From: Rhodocyclales bacterium
GTDB lineage: Bacteria; Pseudomonadota; Gammaproteobacteria; Burkholderiales; Rhodocyclaceae
Assembly: GCA_016235805.1 (NCBI GenBank)
Contig: JACRIY010000083.1
Span: 1 to 64,000, forward strand
Direction: 5' to 3'
Length of the DNA: 64,000 nt
The position numbers and the translations under genes are program-made. This document shows positions 19,308-27,466 of this stretch, piece after piece; position 1 is the first letter of the stretch; every line of letters begins with the position of its first letter. The notes under the pieces were generated by a model. The model had not been told where the DNA came from. It made no database searches and saw only the letters and a program-made list of their open reading frames with translations.

Positions 19308-21152
19308 GTGGCTGTTTCGAGTTCTCCCGTGCTGTCCCATTCCCCGATCGAGCACTACCTCCATCAGTTGCACGCACGCTATGCGGCGCTCGGCGACGGC
19401 CAGGTGGCCGACTACATTCCCGAACTGGCAAAAGCCAGGCCGGACTGGTTCGGCATTTGCATCGCCACCCGCGACGGGCACATCTACGAGGTCGGCGATA
19501 CCCGCCAGCACTTCACCATACAGTCGATCTCCAAGGCTCTGTCCTACGGCCTGGCGCTCGAAGACCGCGGCGAGGGGCACGTGCTCGAACGCATCAGCGT
19601 CGAACCGTCCGGCGATGCGTTCAATGCCATCAGCCTGAAGTCGGGATCCGGCGCGCCGTTCAACCCGATGATCAATGCCGGCGCCATCGCCACCTGCGGC
19701 CAGATCATGCCCAAGGACAACGCCACGCGCATCGAACGCATCCTTGCCTACCTCTCGGCCTGCGCCGGGCGCAAGCTCGACATCGATCAGGAGGTCTACC
19801 GCTCGGAGAGCGAGACCGGCCACCGCAACCGGGCGATCGGCTGGATGTTGCGCAACTTCGGCATCATCAACGAAGAGCCGACCGAAATCCTGGAAACCTA
19901 CTTCCAGCAATGCGCGATCCGCGTCACCTGCCGCGACCTGGCGCTGATGGGCGCGACTCTGGCCAACAACGGGCGCAATCCGCTGACCGGCGAACAGGCG
20001 ATCGCGCCGGAGTACGTCGACAACGTGCTGTCGGTGATGTCCAGCTGCGGCATGTACGACTTCTCCGGCGAATGGCTTTACCGGATCGGCCTGCCGGCCA
20101 AGAGCGGTGTCGGCGGCGGCATCCTCGCGGTGTTGCCGGGGCAACTCGGGATCGGCGTCTTTTCGCCGCCGCTCGATGCCCAGGGGAACAGCGTTCGCGG
20201 CATCCGCGTTTGCGCCGACCTGTCGCACGAACTCTCGCTGCACATGTTCGCCGGCGGCGCGGCGCCGCAATCGGCGCTGCGCCTGAGCTACGACGGCAGC
20301 CAGGTTTCGTCGGCGCGGCGCCGTCCGCGCCTGCACCAGCAGACGCTGCGTGCCAGCGGACACCGCATCCGCATGCTGGAGCTGCAGGGCGAACTGATCT
20401 TTTCCAGCCTCGAGCCCATCGTGCGCCTGGCGCTGAAGCAGGCGCCGTATTGCCAGTACCTGGTGATCAATTTCCGCAACGTGGCCAGCATCGACGTGGT
20501 CGCCGCGCGCCTTGTCGCCGAACTTCAGGCCAGCCTTGCGGCGCAGGGCGTGGCGCTGGTGGTCTGTCGCGCCTCCCGGCTGGCGGCGAAGCTGGTCGCC
20601 CAGGGCGTGCCGCAAACCTCCTTCTTCGCCAACAGCGATGCCGCGCTCGAGCATTGCGAAAACGCATTGCTGCAGGGCCTGTTCGGCACAAGCTGGGATG
20701 CCTCGTCTGCCGTGTCGCCCGGCGATACCTTCCTGCTTTCCGGCCTGGGTGGGGAGGATCTGGCCTGGCTCGATTCGGAGATGGATACCCGGGCGGCGGA
20801 TCCCGGCGACGTGATCATCCGCGCCGGTGACGATGCCGACACGCTCTACCTGCTGCTCGCGGGCTCGATCGAAGTGCGCCTGTCCAACGATTCCGGACGC
20901 GGCGCCCGCCGGCTCGATGTGCTGATCGCGGGAATGAGTTTCGGTGAAATGGGTTTCCTCGACGGCTCGCCCCGCTCGGCCGACGTCGTGGCCCTGGAGC
21001 CTGTGATCTATCGCGTGATCGACCGGGCCCTGTTCATGCGCCTGGAGCACGAGCGTCCTTACATCAAGATCAAGCTGCTCGAACAACTGGCGAAACACCT
21101 GTCGGCCAAGGTGCGCCGCACCAACGCCGAAGCGATGGCTTTCAAGGGTTGA
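19308..21152 (+). CDS. glsA: glutaminase A fused to STAS and cyclic-nucleotide-binding domains
   Basis: The protein has 614 aa. Residues about 15-305 form a serine-dependent glutaminase: the catalytic serine is in FTIQSISKALSYG, and NPMINAGAI and SGVGGGI are conserved. Residues about 340-450 form a STAS domain (HRIRMLELQGELIFSSLEPI). Residues about 475-600 form a cNMP-binding domain (GDVIIRAGDDADTLYLLLAGSIEV, FGEMGFLDGSPRSADV). It hydrolyses glutamine to glutamate and ammonia. The GTG at 19308 follows GAAGAGG; an upstream start at 19167 would run through the 25-bp element region. The fusion suggests allosteric control. Confidence 0.9.
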   Translation: MAVSSSPVLSHSPIEHYLHQLHARYAALGDGQVADYIPELAKARPDWFGICIATRDGHIYEVGDTRQHFTIQSISKALSYGLALEDRGEGHVLERISVEPSGDAFNAISLKSGSGAPFNPMINAGAIATCGQIMPKDNATRIERILAYLSACAGRKLDIDQEVYRSESETGHRNRAIGWMLRNFGIINEEPTEILETYFQQCAIRVTCRDLALMGATLANNGRNPLTGEQAIAPEYVDNVLSVMSSCGMYDFSGEWLYRIGLPAKSGVGGGILAVLPGQLGIGVFSPPLDAQGNSVRGIRVCADLSHELSLHMFAGGAAPQSALRLSYDGSQVSSARRRPRLHQQTLRASGHRIRMLELQGELIFSSLEPIVRLALKQAPYCQYLVINFRNVASIDVVAARLVAELQASLAAQGVALVVCRASRLAAKLVAQGVPQTSFFANSDAALEHCENALLQGLFGTSWDASSAVSPGDTFLLSGLGGEDLAWLDSEMDTRAADPGDVIIRAGDDADTLYLLLAGSIEVRLSNDSGRGARRLDVLIAGMSFGEMGFLDGSPRSADVVALEPVIYRVIDRALFMRLEHERPYIKIKLLEQLAKHLSAKVRRTNAEAMAFKG

Positions 21153-21184
21153 CGCGCCGCCGCCGGATGCTTGCCGGCGCGGCC

Positions 21185-22063
21185 TTACGCCGGGAGAGAT
21201 TGCCCGTCGGTCGACAAGGCCTGCGCGATATGCTGCGGCACCACCAGTTGGCCGGCCGCATTGGGAATAGCCTCGATCTGGATCACCGGCGCCGCGCCGC
21301 GCACGCCGCCGAAGATGGTCGAAAACGCCGTGTCCGCCGCGTCGCGGCCGGTGCCCAGCCTGACGAAGCCCATGGGGATGGCCACGCCCGAGGGGTCGAA
21401 GAGGTACCAGCGGTCGCCGAGGTAGACCTCGACGCAGGCGTGGAAGTCGGTTGGGCCGAGCGATGGATTGGCCCCGTAATCGATAGTTGCGGCGAAGCGC
21501 GCAGGAATGTTGACCGCGCGGCACAGGGCGATCATCAGGTGGGCGAAATCGCGGCAGACACCGACCTCCTCCACCAGGGTGTCGACCGCAGTGGTGTTGC
21601 CGGTGGATGAATTGGCGAGAAAACTGATGCGGTTCAGCACCCAGTCACGGATCGCCTGCACCCGCGCGTAACCCTGGCGCAGCTGGCCGAACTCCTTCAC
21701 CGCGAGGCGGTGCAGGCGATCCGACTGGCAATAGCGGCTCGGATAAAGATAAGGCAGCACCGCCCCGGGCAGCCTGGCCACCGGCACCTCTTCGAGCTGC
21801 GCCGGCAGCGCGCTGAAGTGGTCGATGTCCACCGTCGCCGCGTAACGCACCCGCAGGGTGCCGCCAAAGGCCTTGAGCCGCAGGAAGCGCGTCAGCGTGG
21901 CCGGGTCGGTATGCAGCGTGGGCAGCAGGTCCTGGCTGATGTCGAGCGACTCGCAGACCACCGTCTGATGGGTGGTTTGCGCGGCATGGATGCTGAAAAT
22001 GAAATCGCAGCCGGGGGCATCGATCTGGTAATCCAGCGCTATCGAGAATTTGAGGCGGAGCAC
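21185..22063 (-). CDS. transglutaminase-like cysteine protease domain protein
   Basis: The protein has 292 aa. An N-terminal beta-domain is followed by the transglutaminase-like core. The catalytic triad is visible: Cys in VGVCRDFAHLMIALCRA, His in PTDFHACVEVYLG and Asp in LFDPSGVAIP. No signal peptide. Proteins like this are common in betaproteobacteria and of unknown substrate. It lies 115 bases behind the nif unit tail and may be separate from it. Confidence 0.87.
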   Translation of the reverse strand: MLRLKFSIALDYQIDAPGCDFIFSIHAAQTTHQTVVCESLDISQDLLPTLHTDPATLTRFLRLKAFGGTLRVRYAATVDIDHFSALPAQLEEVPVARLPGAVLPYLYPSRYCQSDRLHRLAVKEFGQLRQGYARVQAIRDWVLNRISFLANSSTGNTTAVDTLVEEVGVCRDFAHLMIALCRAVNIPARFAATIDYGANPSLGPTDFHACVEVYLGDRWYLFDPSGVAIPMGFVRLGTGRDAADTAFSTIFGGVRGAAPVIQIEAIPNAAGQLVVPQHIAQALSTDGQSLPA

Positions 22064-22178
22064 GGCGGACTTTCGGTGGGGAGTTGGCCCATGCTAACCG
22101 CTTGCGGGCAGGTATTCTGCTCGCCGGCGCACACGGCGCCGGCGCTGCGTCGCTACCTCGGTACTGGCTGCGGTGCTG

Positions 22179-22490
22179 CTACTCGGTGAATTCCCAGGAG
22201 CGGCCCGGCGCGGTCAGCTTGATGCGGGGCGGGCCGCTTGGTCGTTCGAGCGAGAGATCGGCGAAAGGCATGGCGAGCGCGACATCGAAGCGCTCGTTGG
22301 CACCAATGAGAAATCCGAGGTCCACCCGTCCGTTGGCCAGCTTGGCTTCGAGCCGGCCCTGGCAATGCGGGCAGTGCGTCTCCACCACGCCGAGGACCGG
22401 ATCGATGATCTCGCCGCAGGCATCGAGGATCTCTGTCGGTGTGAGCGTGGCGCCGCAGAGCGGGCATTTTGAATCGCGATTGTTTGGCAT
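22179..22490 (-). CDS. small zinc-ribbon protein of unknown function
   Basis: The protein has 103 aa. Two CxxC pairs, CPLCG near residue 9 and CPHCQG near residue 40, can bind one zinc. The rest contains VDLGFLIGANERFDVALAMPFADL. The start MPNNRDSKCPLCG was chosen because AGGGATC precedes it; a TTG at 22511 overlapping the upstream stop is an alternative. It is probably the last gene of the long nifHDK unit. I do not recognise a named family. Confidence 0.75.
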   Translation of the reverse strand: MPNNRDSKCPLCGATLTPTEILDACGEIIDPVLGVVETHCPHCQGRLEAKLANGRVDLGFLIGANERFDVALAMPFADLSLERPSGPPRIKLTAPGRSWEFTE

Positions 22491-22507
22491 GTGTGTGATC
22501 CCTGTCG

Positions 22508-23473
22508 TCAAAAACCGTAAGGTCGGTAGAGCCAGTCCTTGACGACATCGGCGTCGCGGTCGGGCAGGTAGTGGAATCCCGCCTGTGTGTCGTCCATGAC
22601 GGCGGTAGACAGGGCGTGGGGCACGCTGCGGGTGGTGATCATGTTGAAAAACCAGGCCATCGGATAGCCGGCCGCCTTGTCGTAGCGAGCGAGGGCGTTG
22701 TGCAACGACAGGCCCTGGACGCCGAAGGCGCCATCGAAACGCGGCGGTGCGCCATTCACTGCCGCGATGGGCGTGGCGTGAAAAATGGTCTGGCGGTAGC
22801 GGTCAAGATGCTCGCGGATGCCGAGCACCCAGTGGTTCGAGAACTGCGTCGCGGCGCCGGCGCTGCTGGTTTCCCACGCCTCGATGAAGCGATGTATGGG
22901 CTGCGGTTCGGGTTTCTGCGCCCGGATGCGCGCGAGGGTGTCAGCCACCGGCGTCAGGCGGCGCAGGGCGAGAAACGGCGCTCCGAGAGGCGCGGCGCGA
23001 TTGGCACACGCGACACTGTCGCTGCGCGGGTCTACCAGTTCCTCGATGCTGCCGGGCGGATTGTCGGCATCGAACAGCAAGTGGCAGGCCACCTCCTGCA
23101 GTTCCTCGATCTCGATCTGGATGAAGTCGGCGGCGGCGGGGCCGGTGGCCGCCACCAGGTAGTGCGTCCTGCCGGTCAGGCGCGTGGCGGTCAGGCCGCT
23201 GTCGGCGTAGTGGTCGCACAGGGCGCCAAGATCATCGTCACGGGCGGCGAGTTCGGCTTCCGCCCATTTTTCCAGGTCGTCGGCGACATGCGTGCCGGCG
23301 GCGTCGACCACGCCGCCAAGGCGATACCAGCCGCCGCGCGCCAGCACCTCGCGGAAGCTCAATTGCGGCTCGGTTCGCGCCAGTTCGCGCGCCAGTGCGC
23401 CGGGTCCGGCGCTGGCCGGAATGCGCACGCAAAGTTCGGCCACCTGGCGGGCCAGGTCATCCCATCGGCTCAT
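22508..23473 (-). CDS. unknown protein at the tail of the nifHDK operon
   Basis: The protein has 321 aa, mostly acidic and soluble, without signal peptide. Notable blocks: LEKWAEAELAARDDDLGALCDHYADSGLTATRLTGRTHYLVAATG, EEVACHLLFDADNPP and FNMITTRSVPHALSTAVMDDTQAGFHYLPDRDADVVKDWLYRPYGF. I do not recognise it. The start MSRWDDLARQVAEL overlaps the end of lrv by 17 bases, so it is translated with it. Two weak cysteines only; no redox motif. Confidence 0.8.
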   Translation of the reverse strand: MSRWDDLARQVAELCVRIPASAGPGALARELARTEPQLSFREVLARGGWYRLGGVVDAAGTHVADDLEKWAEAELAARDDDLGALCDHYADSGLTATRLTGRTHYLVAATGPAAADFIQIEIEELQEVACHLLFDADNPPGSIEELVDPRSDSVACANRAAPLGAPFLALRRLTPVADTLARIRAQKPEPQPIHRFIEAWETSSAGAATQFSNHWVLGIREHLDRYRQTIFHATPIAAVNGAPPRFDGAFGVQGLSLHNALARYDKAAGYPMAWFFNMITTRSVPHALSTAVMDDTQAGFHYLPDRDADVVKDWLYRPYGF

Positions 23474-24263
23474 TCGTATTCTCCGTCGTCGATTTCTTGG
23501 CACCATTGCCGGCCGCGAGCCGCTCCCAGGCGGCGCGGCGCACGTCTGCCTCGGGATCGGCGAGGCAGGCGCGTATGGCATGAAACGGCGCCCGCTGCAC
23601 GGCGGCCAGGCGCACCAGCCAGTCCTCGTCCGCCAGCAGCAGCAGGGCGTCGTGCGGCAGGGCCCGCGCGGCCACGATGCGCCGCACCTCGGGTTCGGGG
23701 TCGGCGAGCAGGCGCGTCAGGGCAAACGCGGGCAGGCGCTGCGCCACTGTCTTGCGCACTTCGCGCTCCGGGTCCTGCGACAGGCGCGGCAGTTTGCCGT
23801 GATTCAGGCGCCGCGCCACGACCACGCGCACCATGTAGTCGGGATCGCCGGCCATCTTCAGCAGTTCTTCGTGGTCGAGGCGATGGGCCACGGTAATGCG
23901 CACCTCGCGATCGCCGTCGCGCATCAGCGTGGCGGCCTCGGCCGGCGGCAGGCGCGAAGCGACGACGCGCCGCACCACTTCATCGCTATCCCTGGCCAGC
24001 GGCCGGATCGCTTCGAGCGGGGCATAACGGGCCGCGATGGCGCGCCGTTCCCAGAAATCGTCGCCGAGGTAAGCGGCGGCCAGCGCTGGATGGGCGCGGA
24101 AGAATCGGTCGATGCGACGTCCGCTGGTCGCGCGCACGCAGGCATCCTCGGGATCACATGCGGCCGTGGCGCGCAGGGTGCCGAGGTGCCGGCAGCCGGC
24201 ACACGGATCCGACGCCAAAGCCGCAGGGGCTTCCATGGCGTCAACGGCCCGTTCAATCTTCAC
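23457..24263 (-). CDS. lrv: leucine-rich-repeat-variant (LRV) 4Fe-4S protein
   Basis: The protein has 268 aa. The N-terminal cysteines CAGCRHLGTLRATAACDPEDAC match the 4Fe-4S cluster region of the Azotobacter LRV protein. From residue 90 onwards about seven 24-residue repeats of the type EVRRIVAARALPHDALLLLADED follow. It starts with GTG and overlaps the preceding gene by 11 bases. The LRV protein is linked to nif clusters in Azotobacter; its role is unknown. The last residues are a polar tail. Confidence 0.88.
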   Translation of the reverse strand: MKIERAVDAMEAPAALASDPCAGCRHLGTLRATAACDPEDACVRATSGRRIDRFFRAHPALAAAYLGDDFWERRAIAARYAPLEAIRPLARDSDEVVRRVVASRLPPAEAATLMRDGDREVRITVAHRLDHEELLKMAGDPDYMVRVVVARRLNHGKLPRLSQDPEREVRKTVAQRLPAFALTRLLADPEPEVRRIVAARALPHDALLLLADEDWLVRLAAVQRAPFHAIRACLADPEADVRRAAWERLAAGNGAKKSTTENTNEPMG

Positions 24264-24513
24264 CGATCAGGCCAACGACGATGCCGCTGGCGGATTCGGC
24301 ATCATTGCTCAGCTTGACGCAGTGTTCGCTCGCGTCGAAGTAGTAGAAGCGTGCAACGGCGGTCTCGTACGCGGCTTCCAGCTTGGCTGGGATGTCGTCG
24401 TCGCTGCAGACGGTGATGCGCACGCCGGGGAACTTCTGGCGCAGCCCGGCCTCGGTGGCAGCGGGCGTGACCGCCGCGGCGACGCTGGCCAGAAGATCGG
24501 TACTGATGCTCAC
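24253..24513 (-). CDS. small conserved nif-associated protein
   Basis: The protein has 86 aa. Blocks: LRQKFPGVRITVCSDDDIPAKLEAAYETAVARFYYFDASEHCVKLSNDAESASGIVVGLIGED. It overlaps both nifY (ATGA-type overlap) and lrv. Small proteins of this type are found behind nifY in several diazotrophs; function not known to me. Confidence 0.8.
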   Translation of the reverse strand: MSISTDLLASVAAAVTPAATEAGLRQKFPGVRITVCSDDDIPAKLEAAYETAVARFYYFDASEHCVKLSNDAESASGIVVGLIGED

Positions 24514-25232
24514 GCGTCCTCCGCCTCAGCCGCGGCCACATACTGCGCCAGCGATGCCGCCGGCACGCCCATCACCTTGGCCAGCCAGGGCGGCGGGCTC
24601 TTCAGGCTCTCTTGCAGGCGGGCAAGGACTTCGCGCGCAGGGGTCGTCCTGGCGATCTTTACCGGATGCGCACCGGCGCGCACCACCTTGGCCGCCGCGG
24701 GACCGCCGATGGACTGCACATAGACGATGTCGCAATCGTTGATCAGGGCCGAGCGTGCAACGTTGCGGTCTTCCGCCTTGTCCGCGGCCAGGGTCGGCCG
24801 CTGGTCGATCAGGCGCAGATCGGTCGGGCTGACCTGGTAAACAAGGAAACGCTCGCAGGAGCCGAAGTGGCCGTCGAGGGTCTCGCCGGTATTGGACGCC
24901 ATCGCGACCCGGATCGAACCGGGCAGGTCGCCGGCGCCATAGGGCTCCAGCGCCGGCAGTTCACTGCCGGCCACATCCAGGCCCCACAGCGGGCGCACCG
25001 CGGCCTTGAGCTGTTCGTGGTCGAAGCCGACCACGCAGCTCTCGTCGGCATGGTCGCCGGCGAGGATCTCGCGCAGGTCCTCGACCGTGATTCCTGCCAG
25101 CTTGGTTTCGGTCAGCGGCAGTTCGAGCTTTTCCGCGAGCGCCCGGACCAGCGCGCGCGCCTCGATTCCGGGCAGTTCCCGCGCGGCCAGCGCAATGCGC
25201 AATGCCGCCTCGCGCGTCATCGATTCCGACAT
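24510..25232 (-). CDS. nifY: nitrogenase cofactor-binding protein NifY
   Basis: The protein has 240 aa. The N-terminal 95 residues are the helical NifY/NafY-type domain. Residues about 105-230 are the dinitrogenase iron-molybdenum cofactor domain (IRVAMASNTGETLDGHFGSCERFLVYQVS and YVQSIGGPAAAKVVRAGAHPVKI). It stabilises apo-dinitrogenase and carries FeMo-co for insertion. The start MSESMTREAALRIAL was chosen over upstream starts that run into the repeat element. Confidence 0.92.
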   Translation of the reverse strand: MSESMTREAALRIALAARELPGIEARALVRALAEKLELPLTETKLAGITVEDLREILAGDHADESCVVGFDHEQLKAAVRPLWGLDVAGSELPALEPYGAGDLPGSIRVAMASNTGETLDGHFGSCERFLVYQVSPTDLRLIDQRPTLAADKAEDRNVARSALINDCDIVYVQSIGGPAAAKVVRAGAHPVKIARTTPAREVLARLQESLKSPPPWLAKVMGVPAASLAQYVAAAEAEDA

Positions 25233-25244
25233 TTGGTTGCTCCC

Positions 25245-25308
25245 TTCGAGCGTAGCGATCCGTTCAATAGCCTCCCCCGCGAGGGGGAGGATGGGAGGGG
25301 GCGGGCCT
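25245..25308 (+). repeat. GC-rich dispersed element R, copy 1
   Basis: Begins TTCGAGCGTAGCGA, contains the stem CTCCCCC / GGGGGAG and ends GGGAGGGGGCGGGCC. It sits between nifY and the upstream ferredoxin gene, 5 bases from the stop-codon stem-loop of that ferredoxin. It shares its layout with copies at 44558, 45069, 45591 and 52798. Confidence 0.75.
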
Positions 25309-25313
25309 ACCGA

Positions 25314-25340
25314 GCATTGTTTATCAGAGATAAACAATGC
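25314..25340. other. stem-loop across the ferredoxin stop codon
   Basis: Perfect 12-bp stem GCATTGTTTATC / GATAAACAATGC with a 3-base loop. The right arm is the last coding bases of the ferredoxin gene, and the left arm is its inverted copy beyond the stop. No T-run follows, so it is not a typical intrinsic terminator. Confidence 0.7.
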
Positions 25341-25518
25341 AGGCGTCGCCAGCCGGGCAGGCGGCAACGCACTTGGGCGACTCTTCGTCTTCGCACTCGG
25401 TGCAGGTGTCCTTGTTGATCTTGTAAATGCCGCCCTTGTCGGTGATCGACTTGGTCGGGCAGACCGGCACGCAGTCGCCACAGGAGGTGCATTCCGCTTG
25501 TACGATTTTCATTGCCAT
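25324..25518 (-). CDS. 2[4Fe-4S] ferredoxin in the nifHDK operon
   Basis: The protein has 64 aa. The first motif is CTSCGDCVPVCPTKSI; the second has a longer insert, CTECEDEESPKCVAACPAGDAC, as in FdxN-type nif ferredoxins. It is a likely low-potential electron donor. It lies between nifT and nifY with AAAGGAG upstream. Its 3' end forms a perfect stem-loop with an inverted copy just beyond the stop. Confidence 0.92.
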   Translation of the reverse strand: MAMKIVQAECTSCGDCVPVCPTKSITDKGGIYKINKDTCTECEDEESPKCVAACPAGDACIVYL

Positions 25519-25542
25519 GGTGAGACTCCTTTCAGTTTCAAA

Positions 25543-25764
25543 TCACTCCACACCGTCGATCCGCCTGGCGCGTACCGAGTAGGGAAGTCGCGCCGGGGCC
25601 GTCTGGGGTTCGATGTAGTAGGCGCCGCCGTTGCCGAGCTTGATCTCGCCACCCCACTTCTCCGGGGTGTCGAACTCCATCGAGACGATGCTGTCCTCGA
25701 TGTCGCGCTTGGGCATGTAGAACGAATAGCCCTTCTCGTTCTTGCGGATCATGATGTTGGCCAT
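25543..25764 (-). CDS. nifT: NifT/FixU protein
   Basis: The protein has 73 aa: MANIMIRKNEKGYSFYMPKR at the start, then KWGGEIKLGNGGAYYIEP, the family signature. It always follows nifK. Function is not established. The start follows GGGAGAAGC. Confidence 0.93.
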   Translation of the reverse strand: MANIMIRKNEKGYSFYMPKRDIEDSIVSMEFDTPEKWGGEIKLGNGGAYYIEPQTAPARLPYSVRARRIDGVE

Positions 25765-25818
25765 TGGGCTTCTCCCGATGATCCGGCGGAGCTTTGTGGG
25801 CTCCACCGGCAACCACAA

Positions 25819-27387
25819 CTACCTTACGAGGTCGTGGTTGTAGTCGGTGGTCCCCATGCCGCGGGTCTTGTCGTCCAGCTCTTCCAGCACGGCGTTGGTC
25901 AGCGTGGTCAGGATCTGCATGGCGCCTTCATAGCCCAGCGTGGTCTGCCGATGCAGGTGATGGCGATCGAAGATCGGGAAGCCGATGCGGATCAGCGGCA
26001 CCTCGAACTCGGGGCCCTTGTGCAGGGTGTCGCGCTGGATGAACTTGCCGTAGCTGTTGCCGATCAGGAAATCCGGCTTGTCGGTGAAGCACAGGCTGCG
26101 CAGGTGCCACAGGTCGGCACCGGGGTAGACCTTGGCGCCGGCGCCGTAGGGCGACTCGGCGAGCAGGGCTTCCATGGCCTTCTTCCACTTCTTGCTGCCG
26201 TTGTTGCAGACGATGTGGGTCGGCTCGATGCCGAATTCCAGCAGGACCTTGGTCAGGCCCATGAGGAAATCGGGGTCGCCGTAGAGGGCCATCTTCTTGC
26301 CGTGCAGCCAGGCATGCGAGTCGGTCATCATGTCCATCAGGCGGCCGCGCTCCCGCGTCAGCGAAGCCGGGATGGGCTTGCCGGTGACTTCGGAAACCTT
26401 CATCAGCCACTCATCGGTCCACTCGACACCCATCGGGATGTTGAGCTTCGGCACTTCATGGTTCCAGGTGCCTTCGACGTACTTCTTGGTCTTTTCCAGC
26501 GACAGCGGCTGCAGCAGGAAGGTGGTGTAGGCGTTGGGCGCGTCCTTGACTTCATCCTGGATGGTGCCGCCGGCATACATGGTGAAGGTGCCGTCGGCCG
26601 GGGTGTCGAGCACTTCCTCGGGGTCGGACAGCATGGTGAAGGGAACGTCCATTTCATTCAGCATGCGCTTGATGACGCGGAAGTTGCCCAGGTAGGTCTC
26701 GAAGCCCGGCACGATGTTGATCTTGCCGTTGCTGCCCGGAACCTTGCCTTCCATGGTGTTGAGCGTGAAATAGCGCAGGATGCCCTCTTCCATGTTGTCC
26801 CAGCCGGTGGTGTGCGAACCGACGAAGGACGGCGTATGGGCGAAGGGGACCGGGAAATCGACCGGCAGGTGGCCTTCCTTGCGGGCATTGCCGATGAAGG
26901 CGTTGAGGTCGTCGCCGATCACCTCGGCGATGCAGGTGGTGGACATCACGATCATTTCTGCGTCATACAGCTTGGTCGCGTTGGCCAGGCCTTCGTGGAT
27001 GTTCTTCTGGCCACCGAATACGGCCGCATCTTCCGTCATCGAGTCGGCGATGATGGCGATGGGCTCCTTGAAGTGGCGGTTGAAGTAGGTGCGGAAGTAG
27101 GCGATGCAGCCCTGCGAACCATGCACATACACCAGGGCCTTGTGGAAGCCCAGGCCGCACAGGGACGAGCCCAGCGGCTGGCAGGTCTTGGCCGGGTTGA
27201 CCGTCAGCGCCTCGCGCTTGAAGTTGAGTTCCTGGTATTCCTTGGTCGTGGTCCACTGGAAGACTTCCTCGACCTTTTCCTTGCCGTGGCCTTCTTCGAA
27301 GGAATCACGCTTGTTGGCGAGCGTCTGCTTGTAGTTGTCGTCCCGGAACAGCGGGAAACACGGCTTGATATCGTCTACGGTTTGCAT
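25819..27387 (-). CDS. nifK: nitrogenase molybdenum-iron protein beta chain
   Basis: The protein has 522 aa. P-cluster cysteines are seen in NPAKTCQPLGSSLCGLGFHK, HGSQGCIAYFRTYFNRHFKEP and MSTTCIAEVIGDDL, and the serine ligand region SFVGSHTTGWDNM follows. With NifD it forms the alpha2-beta2 dinitrogenase that reduces N2. The start MQTVDDIKPCFPLF has GGAG upstream. It is 79 bases behind nifD. Confidence 0.98.
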   Translation of the reverse strand: MQTVDDIKPCFPLFRDDNYKQTLANKRDSFEEGHGKEKVEEVFQWTTTKEYQELNFKREALTVNPAKTCQPLGSSLCGLGFHKALVYVHGSQGCIAYFRTYFNRHFKEPIAIIADSMTEDAAVFGGQKNIHEGLANATKLYDAEMIVMSTTCIAEVIGDDLNAFIGNARKEGHLPVDFPVPFAHTPSFVGSHTTGWDNMEEGILRYFTLNTMEGKVPGSNGKINIVPGFETYLGNFRVIKRMLNEMDVPFTMLSDPEEVLDTPADGTFTMYAGGTIQDEVKDAPNAYTTFLLQPLSLEKTKKYVEGTWNHEVPKLNIPMGVEWTDEWLMKVSEVTGKPIPASLTRERGRLMDMMTDSHAWLHGKKMALYGDPDFLMGLTKVLLEFGIEPTHIVCNNGSKKWKKAMEALLAESPYGAGAKVYPGADLWHLRSLCFTDKPDFLIGNSYGKFIQRDTLHKGPEFEVPLIRIGFPIFDRHHLHRQTTLGYEGAMQILTTLTNAVLEELDDKTRGMGTTDYNHDLVR

Positions 27388-27466
27388 CTTGGTCTCCTTT
27401 GCCCCGCCACTAATCCGTGGACGCGGGCACAAGTTGAGGGGGATTCGTCGAAACTTTCGCTGGTCC

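Noticed and set aside
19302-21524. A 740-codon minus-strand frame
   Set aside because: Antisense to the glutaminase fusion; composition is typical of a shadow frame.
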